Source: Ignavibacteriae bacterium HGW-Ignavibacteriae-2
Lineage (GTDB): Bacteria > Bacteroidota > Ignavibacteria > Ignavibacteriales > Melioribacteraceae
Assembly (NCBI GenBank): GCA_002839805.1
Contig: PGYT01000030.1
Span: forward strand, 1 to 32,649
DNA length: 32,649 bases
Reading direction: 5' to 3'
Shown: positions 15,960 to 25,170 of the stretch, piece after piece
Position numbering within the stretch: position 1 is the stretch's first letter
How the letters are laid out: each line of letters begins with the position of its first letter
The notes under the pieces: generated by a model
The model's database searches: none
The model's input: the letters and a program-made list of their open reading frames with translations, nothing else
Told to the model about the DNA's origin: nothing
Program-made: the position numbers and the translations under genes

Positions 15960-17234
15960 TTAAATATAGTCTTTAATAGAGCTATAATCGGGATCGAATA
16001 ATCGTTTATAATTTGTCATAGCAAAAGAGTCTGTCATTCCCGCCATATAATCACAAATCAATCGGATTCGTTTAATTTTATCCTCTTCATTTCTAATTAG
16101 CATATCGCTAAAATCGGGCAATAACTTTGTTTTCTCATTCTTTTCAACATAGTTTTCCACAAGAGTAAGAAATATCTGTTTAAGCATCATATCACCCTTA
16201 AATTCCATTTGGTGAAGTTGTGAGGATTGAAATACGAGTTCAGCGGCAATTCTTTTGTATAGTTCCACTTTATCAATAATATCTTTTTCTAAAACCAATT
16301 CGTATTTATAGCGGTTGGAAAGATCGTCCATAAATGTATTTCGTTCCTTAATCTGGCAGGATTCAATTAAAACTCCAATCTGAGAACCGAATTGGGATTT
16401 AAATTTACGTTTTCTAATCCACTCGATAATTTGAGAAAAATTTTCCTTCTGATATTCTGTAAGCGAATCAACATTTCTGTCGTACCACCGCTCCATTTTA
16501 ATGATTGTAATAAATCCGCCTGAAATACTATCAACTATATCATTAGTGGCGTAAGCTGTATCATCTGCCCAATCCATAATTTGGCATTCAATACTTCTGA
16601 AATTATTTAGTTTTTCGCCGGGTGTTAAATCTGCAGGAATGCTTTTCCCTCCGAAAACAAAGTTTACAGTTTCTTCCTGGTAATCATACAAAAAATGATT
16701 ATTGGGATTATTAAACTGATTGTGCAAAGATTTATATTTTAAAATAGAGTCTATCAGAGCACGCGTTGGCTTCATTCCCCGACGAGCATTGTCGAAGGTA
16801 TAAAATATTTCAGTTAGAAGTCGAAGGGTCTGTGCGTTGCCCTCGAAACCGCCGTATGGTTCCATAAGTCTGTTTAATGTTCTTTCGCCGGCGTGTCCGA
16901 AAGGCGGATGACCCAAATCGTGGGACAAACAGGCGGATTCAACAAGATCTGGATCTACAAAATATCCGTCTGAAAAGATCCCATCATATTTTTTTCTTAT
17001 AAAATTACAAATTGATCGTCCAATTTGTGCCACTTCAATCGAGTGCGTAAGTCTTGTACGGTAGTAATCATACTCGCCAGGGATAAACACTTGTGTTTTT
17101 CCCTGCAGCCTTCTGAATTCGGATGAATGAATCAGTCTGTCTCTGTCAATTTGAAAGGGTGTTCGGTATTCATCCGTTCTTTCGCTTTCGTTTACTCTTT
17201 GGAAATCAAATTCGTTATAAAAACAATTAGTCAT
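15960..17234 (-). CDS. dgt: Deoxyguanosinetriphosphate triphosphohydrolase-like HD protein
   Basis: HD-superfamily dNTP triphosphohydrolase that releases tripolyphosphate and adjusts dNTP pools. Key motifs, from the ATG at 17234: QGKTQVFIPGEYDYYRTRLT entry (about 44-63), H64 of RLTHSIEV, H105-D106 of SHDLGHPPFGHAGE, and the distal ADDTAY (about 223-228). The order and spacing are typical; 424 aa matches the dGTPase family. The longer reading starts at GTG 17241-17243; neither start has a strong ribosome-binding site. Nucleotide specificity cannot be deduced. DUF971 follows in the same direction. Confidence 0.9.
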   Translation of the reverse strand: MTNCFYNEFDFQRVNESERTDEYRTPFQIDRDRLIHSSEFRRLQGKTQVFIPGEYDYYRTRLTHSIEVAQIGRSICNFIRKKYDGIFSDGYFVDPDLVESACLSHDLGHPPFGHAGERTLNRLMEPYGGFEGNAQTLRLLTEIFYTFDNARRGMKPTRALIDSILKYKSLHNQFNNPNNHFLYDYQEETVNFVFGGKSIPADLTPGEKLNNFRSIECQIMDWADDTAYATNDIVDSISGGFITIIKMERWYDRNVDSLTEYQKENFSQIIEWIRKRKFKSQFGSQIGVLIESCQIKERNTFMDDLSNRYKYELVLEKDIIDKVELYKRIAAELVFQSSQLHQMEFKGDMMLKQIFLTLVENYVEKNEKTKLLPDFSDMLIRNEEDKIKRIRLICDYMAGMTDSFAMTNYKRLFDPDYSSIKDYI

Positions 17235-17369
17235 AAATATCACTATATGATGAACAAAAGATTTGTAAACTTAACAAATAAGAATGAAGATATGAAAAAT
17301 GAATGAGTGCTATCGATAGCGAAAATAATTCTGTCCTAATTTTTTTTTAATCGTTTGTTTTAATAAAAA

Positions 17370-19994
17370 CTAATCCAATTTTTTTATAAAATGCAATTTG
17401 CCATCACCAGGAGCATCAATAAAAATAATATCACCCTGTGTAAAATGATTCATTAATAACTGCGCCGATAAAGGATTTATAAGATGTTTTTGAATTGTTC
17501 GTTTAATTGGTCGGGCTCCAAATGTTACATCGTAACCCACTTCTCGTAAAAATTCCTTTGCGTCGTTGCTCACCTCAATTTGAATTTCTTTTTCAGCAAG
17601 CAGTTTTTTTACTTTTCCCAATTGTATTTCAATAATTTCGGTCAGTTCAGTTTTCAGCAAGGGTTTGAAAAATACAATTTCATCTATCCTGTTTAAAAAT
17701 TCAGGACGAATTGTATTGCGTAAAAGTTCTGATAATTTTGATCTTATATCACCCATTAGATCAGCAAAATTAGATTCATTCATTCCATGCAGGTGTTCCT
17801 GTATCATTTGAGAGCCCAGGTTCGATGTCATAATAATTATAGTGTTTTTAAAATCAACAGTTCGTCCCTGGTTATCAGTTAGTCGTCCTTCATCAAGCAC
17901 CTGCAGTAAAACATTAAAAACATCATGATGAGCTTTTTCAATTTCATCTAAAAGAATTACGGAATACTGCTTACGCCTTACGGCTTCTGTTAATTGTCCG
18001 CCCTCTTCGTAACCCACATATCCTGGAGGGGCTCCAATTAGTCGTGACACAGAATGTTTCTCCATATACTCCGACATATCAATTCTGATTAAAGCATGTT
18101 CGTCGTTAAATAAAAATTCAGCCAACGCTCTTGCCAGCTCGGTTTTTCCCACACCTGTTGTGCCAATAAATATAAATGATCCGAGCGGCCTGTTGGCGTC
18201 CTGTAATCCTGCTCGTGACCGTCGTATTGCATTTGCCACGGCAGAAACGGCTTCGTTCTGCCCCACAACGCGTTTATGAAGCTCATCTTCCATTCTAATC
18301 AATTTGGTTCTTTCACTTTCCAGCATGCGGTTTACAGGGATCCCTGTCCAATTGGCTACTACTTCTGCTATGTCTTCTGCGTCAACTTCTTCTTTTAAAA
18401 GCTTCTTATTTTTCTGGATATTAAATAGTTCTTTATCCTCGGTGATTAATTTTTTTTCAAGATCTGTTATAGTTCCATACCTCAATTCAGCTACTTTTCC
18501 CAAGTCACCTTCCCGTTCATATTTATCTGCTTTCGCGCGGGCTTGTTCTATTTCTGTTTTCATATTTCGGATTGCTTGAATTTTATTTTTCTCCAACTGC
18601 CAGTGGCTTTTCAGTTGATCGCGTTCTTCGGTTAAATCTCCAAGTTCTTTTGATATTTCATCCAATCTTAGGGCCGATTCATTGTCTTTCTCTCTTTTAA
18701 GCGCTTCTCGTTCAATTTCAAGTTGCTTAACTTTTCTGTCAAGCGCGTCAATATCTGCGGGCATAGAGTTAATTTCAATTCGTAATTTTGAAGCGGCCTC
18801 ATCAATCAAATCGATTGCTTTATCGGGCAAAAACCTGTCTGATATATATCTGTTCGATAGCTGAACGGCAGCGACGATCGCTCCGTCAGTAATGCGCACT
18901 CCATGGTGAACTTCGTAACGCTCCTTTAATCCACGTAGGATTGAGATTGCGTCATCTTCATTAGGTTCGGCGATAATCACAGGTTGAAAACGTCTTTCTA
19001 ATGCAGCGTCTTTTTCAATATGTTTTTTGTACTCGTCCAGCGTTGTAGCGCCTATTGCATGAAGTTCACCGCGAGCAAGTGCAGGTTTCAAAATGTTAGC
19101 GGCGTCCATGGCTCCATCTGTACGTCCAGCGCCAACAAGTTGATGAAGTTCGTCTATAAACAAAATTATTTCACCCGCAGATTTCTGTACTTCTTTTATA
19201 ACGGCTTTAATTCTTTCCTCGAATTGACCTCGATACTGCGTCCCGGCAACAAGCGCTCCAATATCGAGGGCTATTACACTTTTTGATTTCAAGTTTTCGG
19301 GCACATCACCCAAAACAATTCTATGAGCTAGTCCCTCGGCAATTGCGGTTTTTCCTACTCCCGGTTCGCCAATTAATACTGGGTTGTTTTTTGTGCGGCG
19401 GGACAGCACCTGAAGGACACGGCGGATCTCATTATCACGACCAATTACAGGATCCAGCTTGTTTTGTTTTGCAAGTTCGTTTAAGTCTCTGCCGTATTTT
19501 TTTAGAGCCTGATATGTATCCTCGGGGCTAGGAGATGTTATTCGTTGATTCCCTCTAATGTCTTTTAACGCGGCAAGGACAATCTCTTTTGTTAAACCTT
19601 TATCATTTAATAATTCGCCCGACTTTCCCTTATCATCCGTTAAGGCCAAAAGCATATGTTCTGTAGATATATATTCGTCTTTAAGATTAAGCGCTTCTTT
19701 TGTGGCACCATCCAAAATTCCGGCAGTTCTTTGAGACATTTGCTGATTGCCAACTCCGGCGCCAGTAACTTTAGGCAAATTTTCAAGAAGTTCGCCAAGT
19801 TTAATACGAATCTGATCCACACTTGAACCAACCTTTTGAATAATAGATACGGCAACATTGTCGGTGTCTTGTAGCATTGACGCGGCAAGATGTTCCGGTT
19901 CAATAATTTGATTATTATAGTTCTGGGCAATCTCTACAGCGTTCTGTATTGTTTCCTGAGCTTTTATTGTAAACTTGTTCATATTGAAATTCAT
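17370..19994 (-). CDS. clpB: ATP-dependent chaperone ClpB
   Basis: Hexameric AAA+ disaggregase working with DnaK. Numbered from ATG 19994 (874 aa, normal for ClpB): N-terminal Clp repeats (about 1-150), NBD1 with Walker A GEPGVGKT (209-216) and Walker B ILFIDE (277-282), the coiled-coil middle domain (about 370-540) that separates ClpB from ClpA/ClpC, NBD2 with Walker A GTTGVGKT (611-618) and Walker B VILLDEIE (679-686), and a C-terminal domain. The frame is open 44 codons further upstream, but GAGG 6 nt before ATG 19994 and the standard start MNKFTIKAQ nearby support the shorter form. No CIRCE-type repeat was seen upstream. Confidence 0.97.
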   Translation of the reverse strand: MNFNMNKFTIKAQETIQNAVEIAQNYNNQIIEPEHLAASMLQDTDNVAVSIIQKVGSSVDQIRIKLGELLENLPKVTGAGVGNQQMSQRTAGILDGATKEALNLKDEYISTEHMLLALTDDKGKSGELLNDKGLTKEIVLAALKDIRGNQRITSPSPEDTYQALKKYGRDLNELAKQNKLDPVIGRDNEIRRVLQVLSRRTKNNPVLIGEPGVGKTAIAEGLAHRIVLGDVPENLKSKSVIALDIGALVAGTQYRGQFEERIKAVIKEVQKSAGEIILFIDELHQLVGAGRTDGAMDAANILKPALARGELHAIGATTLDEYKKHIEKDAALERRFQPVIIAEPNEDDAISILRGLKERYEVHHGVRITDGAIVAAVQLSNRYISDRFLPDKAIDLIDEAASKLRIEINSMPADIDALDRKVKQLEIEREALKREKDNESALRLDEISKELGDLTEERDQLKSHWQLEKNKIQAIRNMKTEIEQARAKADKYEREGDLGKVAELRYGTITDLEKKLITEDKELFNIQKNKKLLKEEVDAEDIAEVVANWTGIPVNRMLESERTKLIRMEDELHKRVVGQNEAVSAVANAIRRSRAGLQDANRPLGSFIFIGTTGVGKTELARALAEFLFNDEHALIRIDMSEYMEKHSVSRLIGAPPGYVGYEEGGQLTEAVRRKQYSVILLDEIEKAHHDVFNVLLQVLDEGRLTDNQGRTVDFKNTIIIMTSNLGSQMIQEHLHGMNESNFADLMGDIRSKLSELLRNTIRPEFLNRIDEIVFFKPLLKTELTEIIEIQLGKVKKLLAEKEIQIEVSNDAKEFLREVGYDVTFGARPIKRTIQKHLINPLSAQLLMNHFTQGDIIFIDAPGDGKLHFIKKLD

Positions 19995-20275
19995 GCGTTG
20001 CCTCATAAAAATATTCAAAACTAATAGTATTAAACAAAAATTAAGAAGAAGATGTTTCGAATAACGTAAATATACACAGGTAAACTGAAATAGTGTATAA
20101 TCTAAATCGGGCATGCTCTGTTTCATTTCAAGAAGGATTTATTTTTCAATTATAAATAAATTCACATTTCTCATTTAAGCAGAGAAAAGATTGATTAAAA
20201 GCGGGCGGTCAATTTCTATTTTTCCTAAATTAACAGCTTAAATTCTTATCATTAAATGACTTTCAAAATACTATT

Positions 20276-21772
20276 ATGAAAAAACAGTTAATTCTTATTA
20301 TTCTATTATTGACAATCCCAATTATTTCGTTTGCCCAATCAAATAATCTTAAACACGAATTCCGCGGAGCCTGGGTTGCAACAGTTGCCAATATTGACTG
20401 GCCCAGCGACTTTACATTGTCGACAGGACAGCAAACAATAGAACTGGTGCAAATGTTCGATTCACTGCAATCGGCGGGCATAAATGCGGTTTTTTTCCAA
20501 ATACGTACTGAATGCGACGCGTTGTATAAATCACAATATGAACCCTGGTCATATTGGTTAACAGGCAAGCAGGGAAAAGCGCCTGAACCGTATTACGATC
20601 CTCTGCAGCTTGCAATTTCTGAGGCACACTCCAGAAATATTGAATTACACGCCTGGTTCAATCCCTACAGAGCGGTAAAAAAAATTGGTGCTTACGATCC
20701 GGCCCCTAATCATATTTCCGTTACTCATCCCGAATGGCTTCTTACGTTTAAAGATTACAAAATGCTCGATCCAGGCAACCCTGACGCCCGGGAATTTATA
20801 CTTAATGTAATGACGGATGTATTACTCAATTACGATGTAGATGGAATTCACTTTGACGATTATTTTTATCCTTATGGACCAAAAATATCCAACGAAGACT
20901 CTCTGACATTCATAAAATACAACAGGGGAATAAAGGATATAGACGAATGGAGACGCGATAATATTAATCAACTTATGCGTGAAATTTACGGTGTAATTAA
21001 TACAAACAAACCTTTCGTAAAGTTTGGTATCAGTCCTTTCGGTATTGTTAAAAATGAGTACGCAGGAACAAACGGTTTTAATTCCTACGATGTTCTTTAT
21101 TGTGATCCTTTAACTTGGCTGAACGAAAAAATTGTTGATTATATTTTACCACAACTGTATTGGGAAATAGATCACGAATTGGCTCCATACAAAAAATTAC
21201 TGCCTTGGTGGGCCTCGTTAACTAAAGGAAGGCATTTGTATATAGGTCATTTTTCCAGCAGAATGGCCGACAAAAAATATAAAGGGGACAAAGCCGAATT
21301 GGGCAATCAGATTAAAATGAATAGAACCACCGAAAATGTACAGGGATCTGTATTCTTTAGCGCAAAGTCAATCGTTAAAAATTGGAGCGGTTTTGCGGAT
21401 ACGTTACACACTGACTATTACAAGTTTACGGCATTGCCGCCAAAAATGGATTGGAAAGATACAATACCACCATTGCCACCGGTTGACTTAAAAATCGATA
21501 AAAACGGTAACGATGTGATTTTAGATTGGAGAACTCCGGGTCCGGCTGCGGATGGAAATTACCCGGTTAATTATATCGTTTACAGGTTTGTGTATGGTGA
21601 AAAAATTAATTTAAACGATGCTTCTAAAATTATTCATAGAACAACGGCCGGGGAATCTATTTTCATTGAGAATAAAGAAAAGTTAAGTACATCCGAGTAT
21701 ATTTATTTGGTTACATCAATCGATCGATTGGGAAATGAAAGCGAAGGAGTTATTACTAAATTTAATAACTGA
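20276..21772 (+). CDS. Secreted GHL10/YngK-type glycosyl hydrolase-like protein with C-terminal Fn3-like domain
   Basis: Exported TIM-barrel protein of the glycosyl-hydrolase-like 10 (PF02638-type) family; members act on cell-wall or exopolysaccharide glycans. The signal peptide is about 1-20 (SFA before Gln21). The core starts EFRGAWVATVANIDWPS (28-44) and continues with NAVFFQIRTECDALY (70-84), ELHAWFNPYRA (123-133) and VDGIHFDDYFYP (188-199), the last with acidic D194-D195. A beta-sandwich, probably FnIII, covers about 400-498 after PPLPPVDL. No clear Shine-Dalgarno is present. Its stop overlaps the converging barrel gene by 11 nt. The substrate is unknown. Confidence 0.9.
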   Translation: MKKQLILIILLLTIPIISFAQSNNLKHEFRGAWVATVANIDWPSDFTLSTGQQTIELVQMFDSLQSAGINAVFFQIRTECDALYKSQYEPWSYWLTGKQGKAPEPYYDPLQLAISEAHSRNIELHAWFNPYRAVKKIGAYDPAPNHISVTHPEWLLTFKDYKMLDPGNPDAREFILNVMTDVLLNYDVDGIHFDDYFYPYGPKISNEDSLTFIKYNRGIKDIDEWRRDNINQLMREIYGVINTNKPFVKFGISPFGIVKNEYAGTNGFNSYDVLYCDPLTWLNEKIVDYILPQLYWEIDHELAPYKKLLPWWASLTKGRHLYIGHFSSRMADKKYKGDKAELGNQIKMNRTTENVQGSVFFSAKSIVKNWSGFADTLHTDYYKFTALPPKMDWKDTIPPLPPVDLKIDKNGNDVILDWRTPGPAADGNYPVNYIVYRFVYGEKINLNDASKIIHRTTAGESIFIENKEKLSTSEYIYLVTSIDRLGNESEGVITKFNN

Positions 21773-22796
21773 ACTGAATGCCCAGCACAAAGTTCCATCC
21801 AGAAAACGAAGATTCGTTTTCTTGTAAATCAATATTGAAGTAACCGGATTTGGCGTATAATTCGGTTACACTGCTAATATCGTAAGCGATTTTTGCGGAT
21901 ATTTGATTCTCTAAATTTGATGGAAAATAGAGATGTTTTTCTGTATTGAAATTATTTTTAAATCTGAATTGATTCTGATAATAATCTATTAAGAGTATTA
22001 AAGACAATTTATTAGCGATCTTTTTACCAAAGGCCAGATTTACCTGATGCTCGAGAGATGTAGATTTTGTTATATCAGAATCGTGAATTAGCAAATAATA
22101 GTTTCCCCTTAGAATAAAAGATCCAAAAAAATCGACCATTATTGCCGGACCGTAACGTAAACCGTTATTCTGTTTTAGATAATTGTTAAATATAAATCCG
22201 GCATCATAATTCGAGCTGAATTTTTCTATATAAATACCATAACCGAAATTTAATCCAGGTCCGAAATTTTGAAGCCACATCACATCGGCAAAAATCAGCT
22301 CAATATCCAATAATGCGGAAGTGTTTTTAATTCTGTTTGAGTAGCCGAATTTTAATAAAATGGAATTTAGTGAGTCTAATATTTTGGAAATGTCGCCGCT
22401 TATGTCCAGCATCTTATACTTGGAGCTAATTTCGGATGAGTGAAAATTATGACTCTGACCCGAAAAATTTATTCCCCAACTGAAAGATTTTTCGTACTGG
22501 TAATAGGAGCCTGCGGATTTCAATTTTAAGGAAGTTAGTCCGTTATTTATTCCGAAAATTTCAGGTCGTGCCCGTAATTCAATTGAAGCGACACGATTAT
22601 CATCGTGATAGTTATATTTTAATTTTCCGTCGATACGACTTTCAATTTTAATTTGATTTTCAAGGGGTTCATTCAGAGTGCCATAAATTCCACTTTCTAA
22701 ATCAAATTTAAGCGAAAATTGCGCAAGACAATCGGTTGGAAAAAATGAATAAATAATTAAAAAATAAAAGTAATATTTAACGGGCATTATCCTCAT
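21762..22796 (-). CDS. Exported probable outer-membrane beta-barrel protein, unknown function
   Basis: No family recognised. The signal peptide ends near CLA/Q26. The rest alternates polar and hydrophobic residues with many Tyr/Phe (for example KLKYNYHDDNRVASIELRA) and ends in an aromatic strand, VLGIQFSY, as expected of an outer-membrane barrel (344 aa). The start overlaps the 3' end of the coiled-coil gene by 20 nt (11 nt if ATG 22787 is used), indicating translational coupling. It is the last gene of the kinase/sigma-54 regulator run. Confidence 0.75.
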   Translation of the reverse strand: MRIMPVKYYFYFLIIYSFFPTDCLAQFSLKFDLESGIYGTLNEPLENQIKIESRIDGKLKYNYHDDNRVASIELRARPEIFGINNGLTSLKLKSAGSYYQYEKSFSWGINFSGQSHNFHSSEISSKYKMLDISGDISKILDSLNSILLKFGYSNRIKNTSALLDIELIFADVMWLQNFGPGLNFGYGIYIEKFSSNYDAGFIFNNYLKQNNGLRYGPAIMVDFFGSFILRGNYYLLIHDSDITKSTSLEHQVNLAFGKKIANKLSLILLIDYYQNQFRFKNNFNTEKHLYFPSNLENQISAKIAYDISSVTELYAKSGYFNIDLQENESSFSGWNFVLGIQFSY

Positions 22797-23787
22797 TCTT
22801 AAGTTTAATATTTAGGATTGTCTTGTATTTAGATAACCGGGATTCGACCTCAATTAGTAGGCTCCTGTATTCTATCAATGAAATATTATTTGTACCATTA
22901 ACATACTGGTTTAATTTGGATGGATCCATTTTGGAAATATTACCTGAAAATTTTAACTGGTCAAGTATTATCGAGAAAGTTTTTACCTGAGGCAATAAGT
23001 TGTTTTCACGGTTCGCATAATAAAAATCGATATCGCTGTTTTCAATCGATTTGTTTGCCTGTGCGCTTTGTTTTGATCGGGCGAGATTAGTTCTAAAATC
23101 AGAATCGTCAATAAAATCATCTACTTTTTTCTTAAGACTCAGCATCTCATCAAGCCTATCGCTCTCCTTTCTAATTATGGAAATTTGTTTGTCTGTTTCC
23201 GCAAGGGCGGCTTTAATATATTCTATATATAGCTGTTTTTCCTTTTCATCAGTAATTGAAGAGAGCTCAATATTTACTAATTCATTTGGGTTATAGGAGA
23301 GACTGCCTACTGGCGGTTTTACTATCAACCGTTTTTCTATATAAGAAAGGATATCGAGGTTCAACGTCCCTTTATTGCCTTCATATTTTTTGTCATACTC
23401 GAGCTTTTTTAACGAGTCTATTTTTATAGTATACAACTTGTCCAAATAATTCTTTTTCTTTTCAATCTCTCTGTTATATAAATCAATTTTTAATTGAGTT
23501 TTGTTAATAGAGCCTGATATTACTACCGCGCCCGACATTATAGATTCTATTACATTTTGATTGGGGGAGTTTTTCTTCTTCTCGAACTCAATTTTCTGAA
23601 TTTCTTTATTATAAACTTTGTTTAAAGAGTCCAGAATTTGGTATTCAATATTAATTTTTTTTGTAAGATTCAGATATTCATTTTCGTACTTTGTTAGTGA
23701 TTGTGGAAGTACATAGCCGAATGAACATATAAAAATCAACAATGTGATATAAAATTTATTTAAACGGCATGTATCGGTTATAATCAT
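22777..23787 (-). CDS. Exported coiled-coil protein, unknown function
   Basis: No family recognised. A signal peptide or anchor covers about 10-28 (ending YVLPQ). The mature part is mostly charged helix: coiled-coil-like stretches lie at about 32-75, 95-135, 180-220 and 300-330. A non-helical centre holds RLIVKPPVGSLSYNPNELV (starting near 152). It lies 14 nt after the sigma-54 regulator and overlaps the following barrel gene. The pair looks like a periplasmic helical partner plus outer-membrane barrel, which is inference from architecture and coupling. Confidence 0.75.
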   Translation of the reverse strand: MIITDTCRLNKFYITLLIFICSFGYVLPQSLTKYENEYLNLTKKINIEYQILDSLNKVYNKEIQKIEFEKKKNSPNQNVIESIMSGAVVISGSINKTQLKIDLYNREIEKKKNYLDKLYTIKIDSLKKLEYDKKYEGNKGTLNLDILSYIEKRLIVKPPVGSLSYNPNELVNIELSSITDEKEKQLYIEYIKAALAETDKQISIIRKESDRLDEMLSLKKKVDDFIDDSDFRTNLARSKQSAQANKSIENSDIDFYYANRENNLLPQVKTFSIILDQLKFSGNISKMDPSKLNQYVNGTNNISLIEYRSLLIEVESRLSKYKTILNIKLKNEDNAR

Positions 23788-23801
23788 TTTTTTACACTCT
23801 G

Positions 23802-25169
23802 TTATAATAAACCAAATTTTTCAAGTTTGTAGTAGAAAGCGCTTGTTTTAATGCCAAGTAATTTAGCCGCTCGATTTTTCACACCATTAGTTTTCTTCAT
23901 AGCCTGCATAATCAGTTTTTTCTCATATATGTATAGTGCTTCATCTAGCTTCAAATTTTCCAGCTTATCGTGCAACAATGGATCGCTATTTAAATGTTTT
24001 GCTATTAAAAAACTATCTATAACATCTTCATTGGAGATAACAAGCAACCGTTCAATCAAATTTTCTAACTCCCTTACATTCCCAGGCCAGGAATAATTTG
24101 TTAATAGCAGTCTGCCATTATCATCAATGGATTTCCTTTTTGTTTTAAATTTCGCAGCTAGTTTTTGAAGGAAATAATCCGCGAGAAGCGGAATATCTGT
24201 TTTTCTTTCACGCAGTGATGGAAGCATAATAGGAATTACACTAAGCCTATAATAAAGATCATTTCGAAACTTATAATTATTTATCAACTGTTTTAAGTCC
24301 AGGTTTGTTGCAGCAATAATTCTGACGTCAACGTTTAAAGTTTCTTCACCACCTACTCTTTCAAATTCACCTTCCTGCAGCACACGTAAAAGTTTTACCT
24401 GCATTGTCGGGGATAAGTCACCAATTTCATCCAAGAACAAAGTTCCATTATTTGATAGTTCAAACCTGCCTTTTTTTTGTTTTACCGCCCCTGTAAATGA
24501 ACCTCTTTCATGCCCGAACAATTCACTTTCCAACAGATTATCATTTAAAGAACCGCAGTTAAGCTTAATAAATGGTTTATCGGCGCGCGTGCTTTTTCTA
24601 TGAACAGCTCTAGCTATCAGTTCCTTGCCCGTTCCGCTTTCCCCTTGAATAAGAACAGTACTATTTGTTAGTGCCACTTTGTCCACTGTATCAAACAAAT
24701 TTTTCATTATTTCTGAATCACCAATAATATCATCGTAGCTTTCGTACAATTGATCATTAAGTAATTTGTTTTGCTCTAATAAATCATTGATTTTTTCTTC
24801 TTTTACAATTTCGCCCACAAGATTATTAATACGCAATCTCAATTCCTCGGGCGAAAACGGTTTGGTTAAAAAATCAGAAGCACCAAGCTGCATAGCTTTA
24901 ACCGCGTCTTCAACTGTGCCATAAGCTGAAATAAGAAGAGTTTTGATTTCTGGATTTTTTTGTTTCAGACGTCTCAGCGTTTCAATTCCGTCTATCGGTT
25001 CCATCTTTAAATCAAGTACGGCAATTTTAATTTTTTCATCAGTAAAATTTTCAGCGTCAATTCCATTGTCGAATTCAAATACAAGATATCCCGCGCGCGT
25101 TAGAGTTTCTTTAATTCCAAGACGCATTGTATTATTGTCTTCAACTATAATTATTGTAGTCTTGCTCAT
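23802..25169 (-). CDS. NtrC-family sigma-54-dependent response regulator
   Basis: Cytoplasmic transcription activator. Receiver domain (about 3-115): acidic pocket E10-D11, phospho-acceptor D53, conserved K103 in LTKPF. AAA+ domain (about 148-390): Walker A GESGTGKE (176-183), sigma-54 contact loop GSFTGA (223-228, Ser for Ala of GAFTGA), Walker B LFLDEIG (244-250), GNVREL (363-368). A Fis-type HTH is at the end (about 427-451, NRAAKLLGIKTSAFYYKL). The start is 1 nt after the kinase stop. Its targets would have -24/-12 promoters; none was found by eye in the window. Confidence 0.96.
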   Translation of the reverse strand: MSKTTIIIVEDNNTMRLGIKETLTRAGYLVFEFDNGIDAENFTDEKIKIAVLDLKMEPIDGIETLRRLKQKNPEIKTLLISAYGTVEDAVKAMQLGASDFLTKPFSPEELRLRINNLVGEIVKEEKINDLLEQNKLLNDQLYESYDDIIGDSEIMKNLFDTVDKVALTNSTVLIQGESGTGKELIARAVHRKSTRADKPFIKLNCGSLNDNLLESELFGHERGSFTGAVKQKKGRFELSNNGTLFLDEIGDLSPTMQVKLLRVLQEGEFERVGGEETLNVDVRIIAATNLDLKQLINNYKFRNDLYYRLSVIPIMLPSLRERKTDIPLLADYFLQKLAAKFKTKRKSIDDNGRLLLTNYSWPGNVRELENLIERLLVISNEDVIDSFLIAKHLNSDPLLHDKLENLKLDEALYIYEKKLIMQAMKKTNGVKNRAAKLLGIKTSAFYYKLEKFGLL

Positions 25170-25170
25170 A

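Noticed and set aside
17309-17320. GCTATCGATAGC palindrome between clpB and the dGTPase gene
   Set aside because: Only 12 bp with no loop and no T-run; too weak to call a terminator or operator.
19995-20126. N-terminal extension of ClpB (44 extra codons)
   Set aside because: The ribosome-binding site and the family's standard N-terminus both support the start at 19994; the extension is read-through of the upstream region.
22820-22850. tRNA T-loop-like GGATTCGACC
   Set aside because: It lies within a coding frame and no cloverleaf arms could be formed around it.
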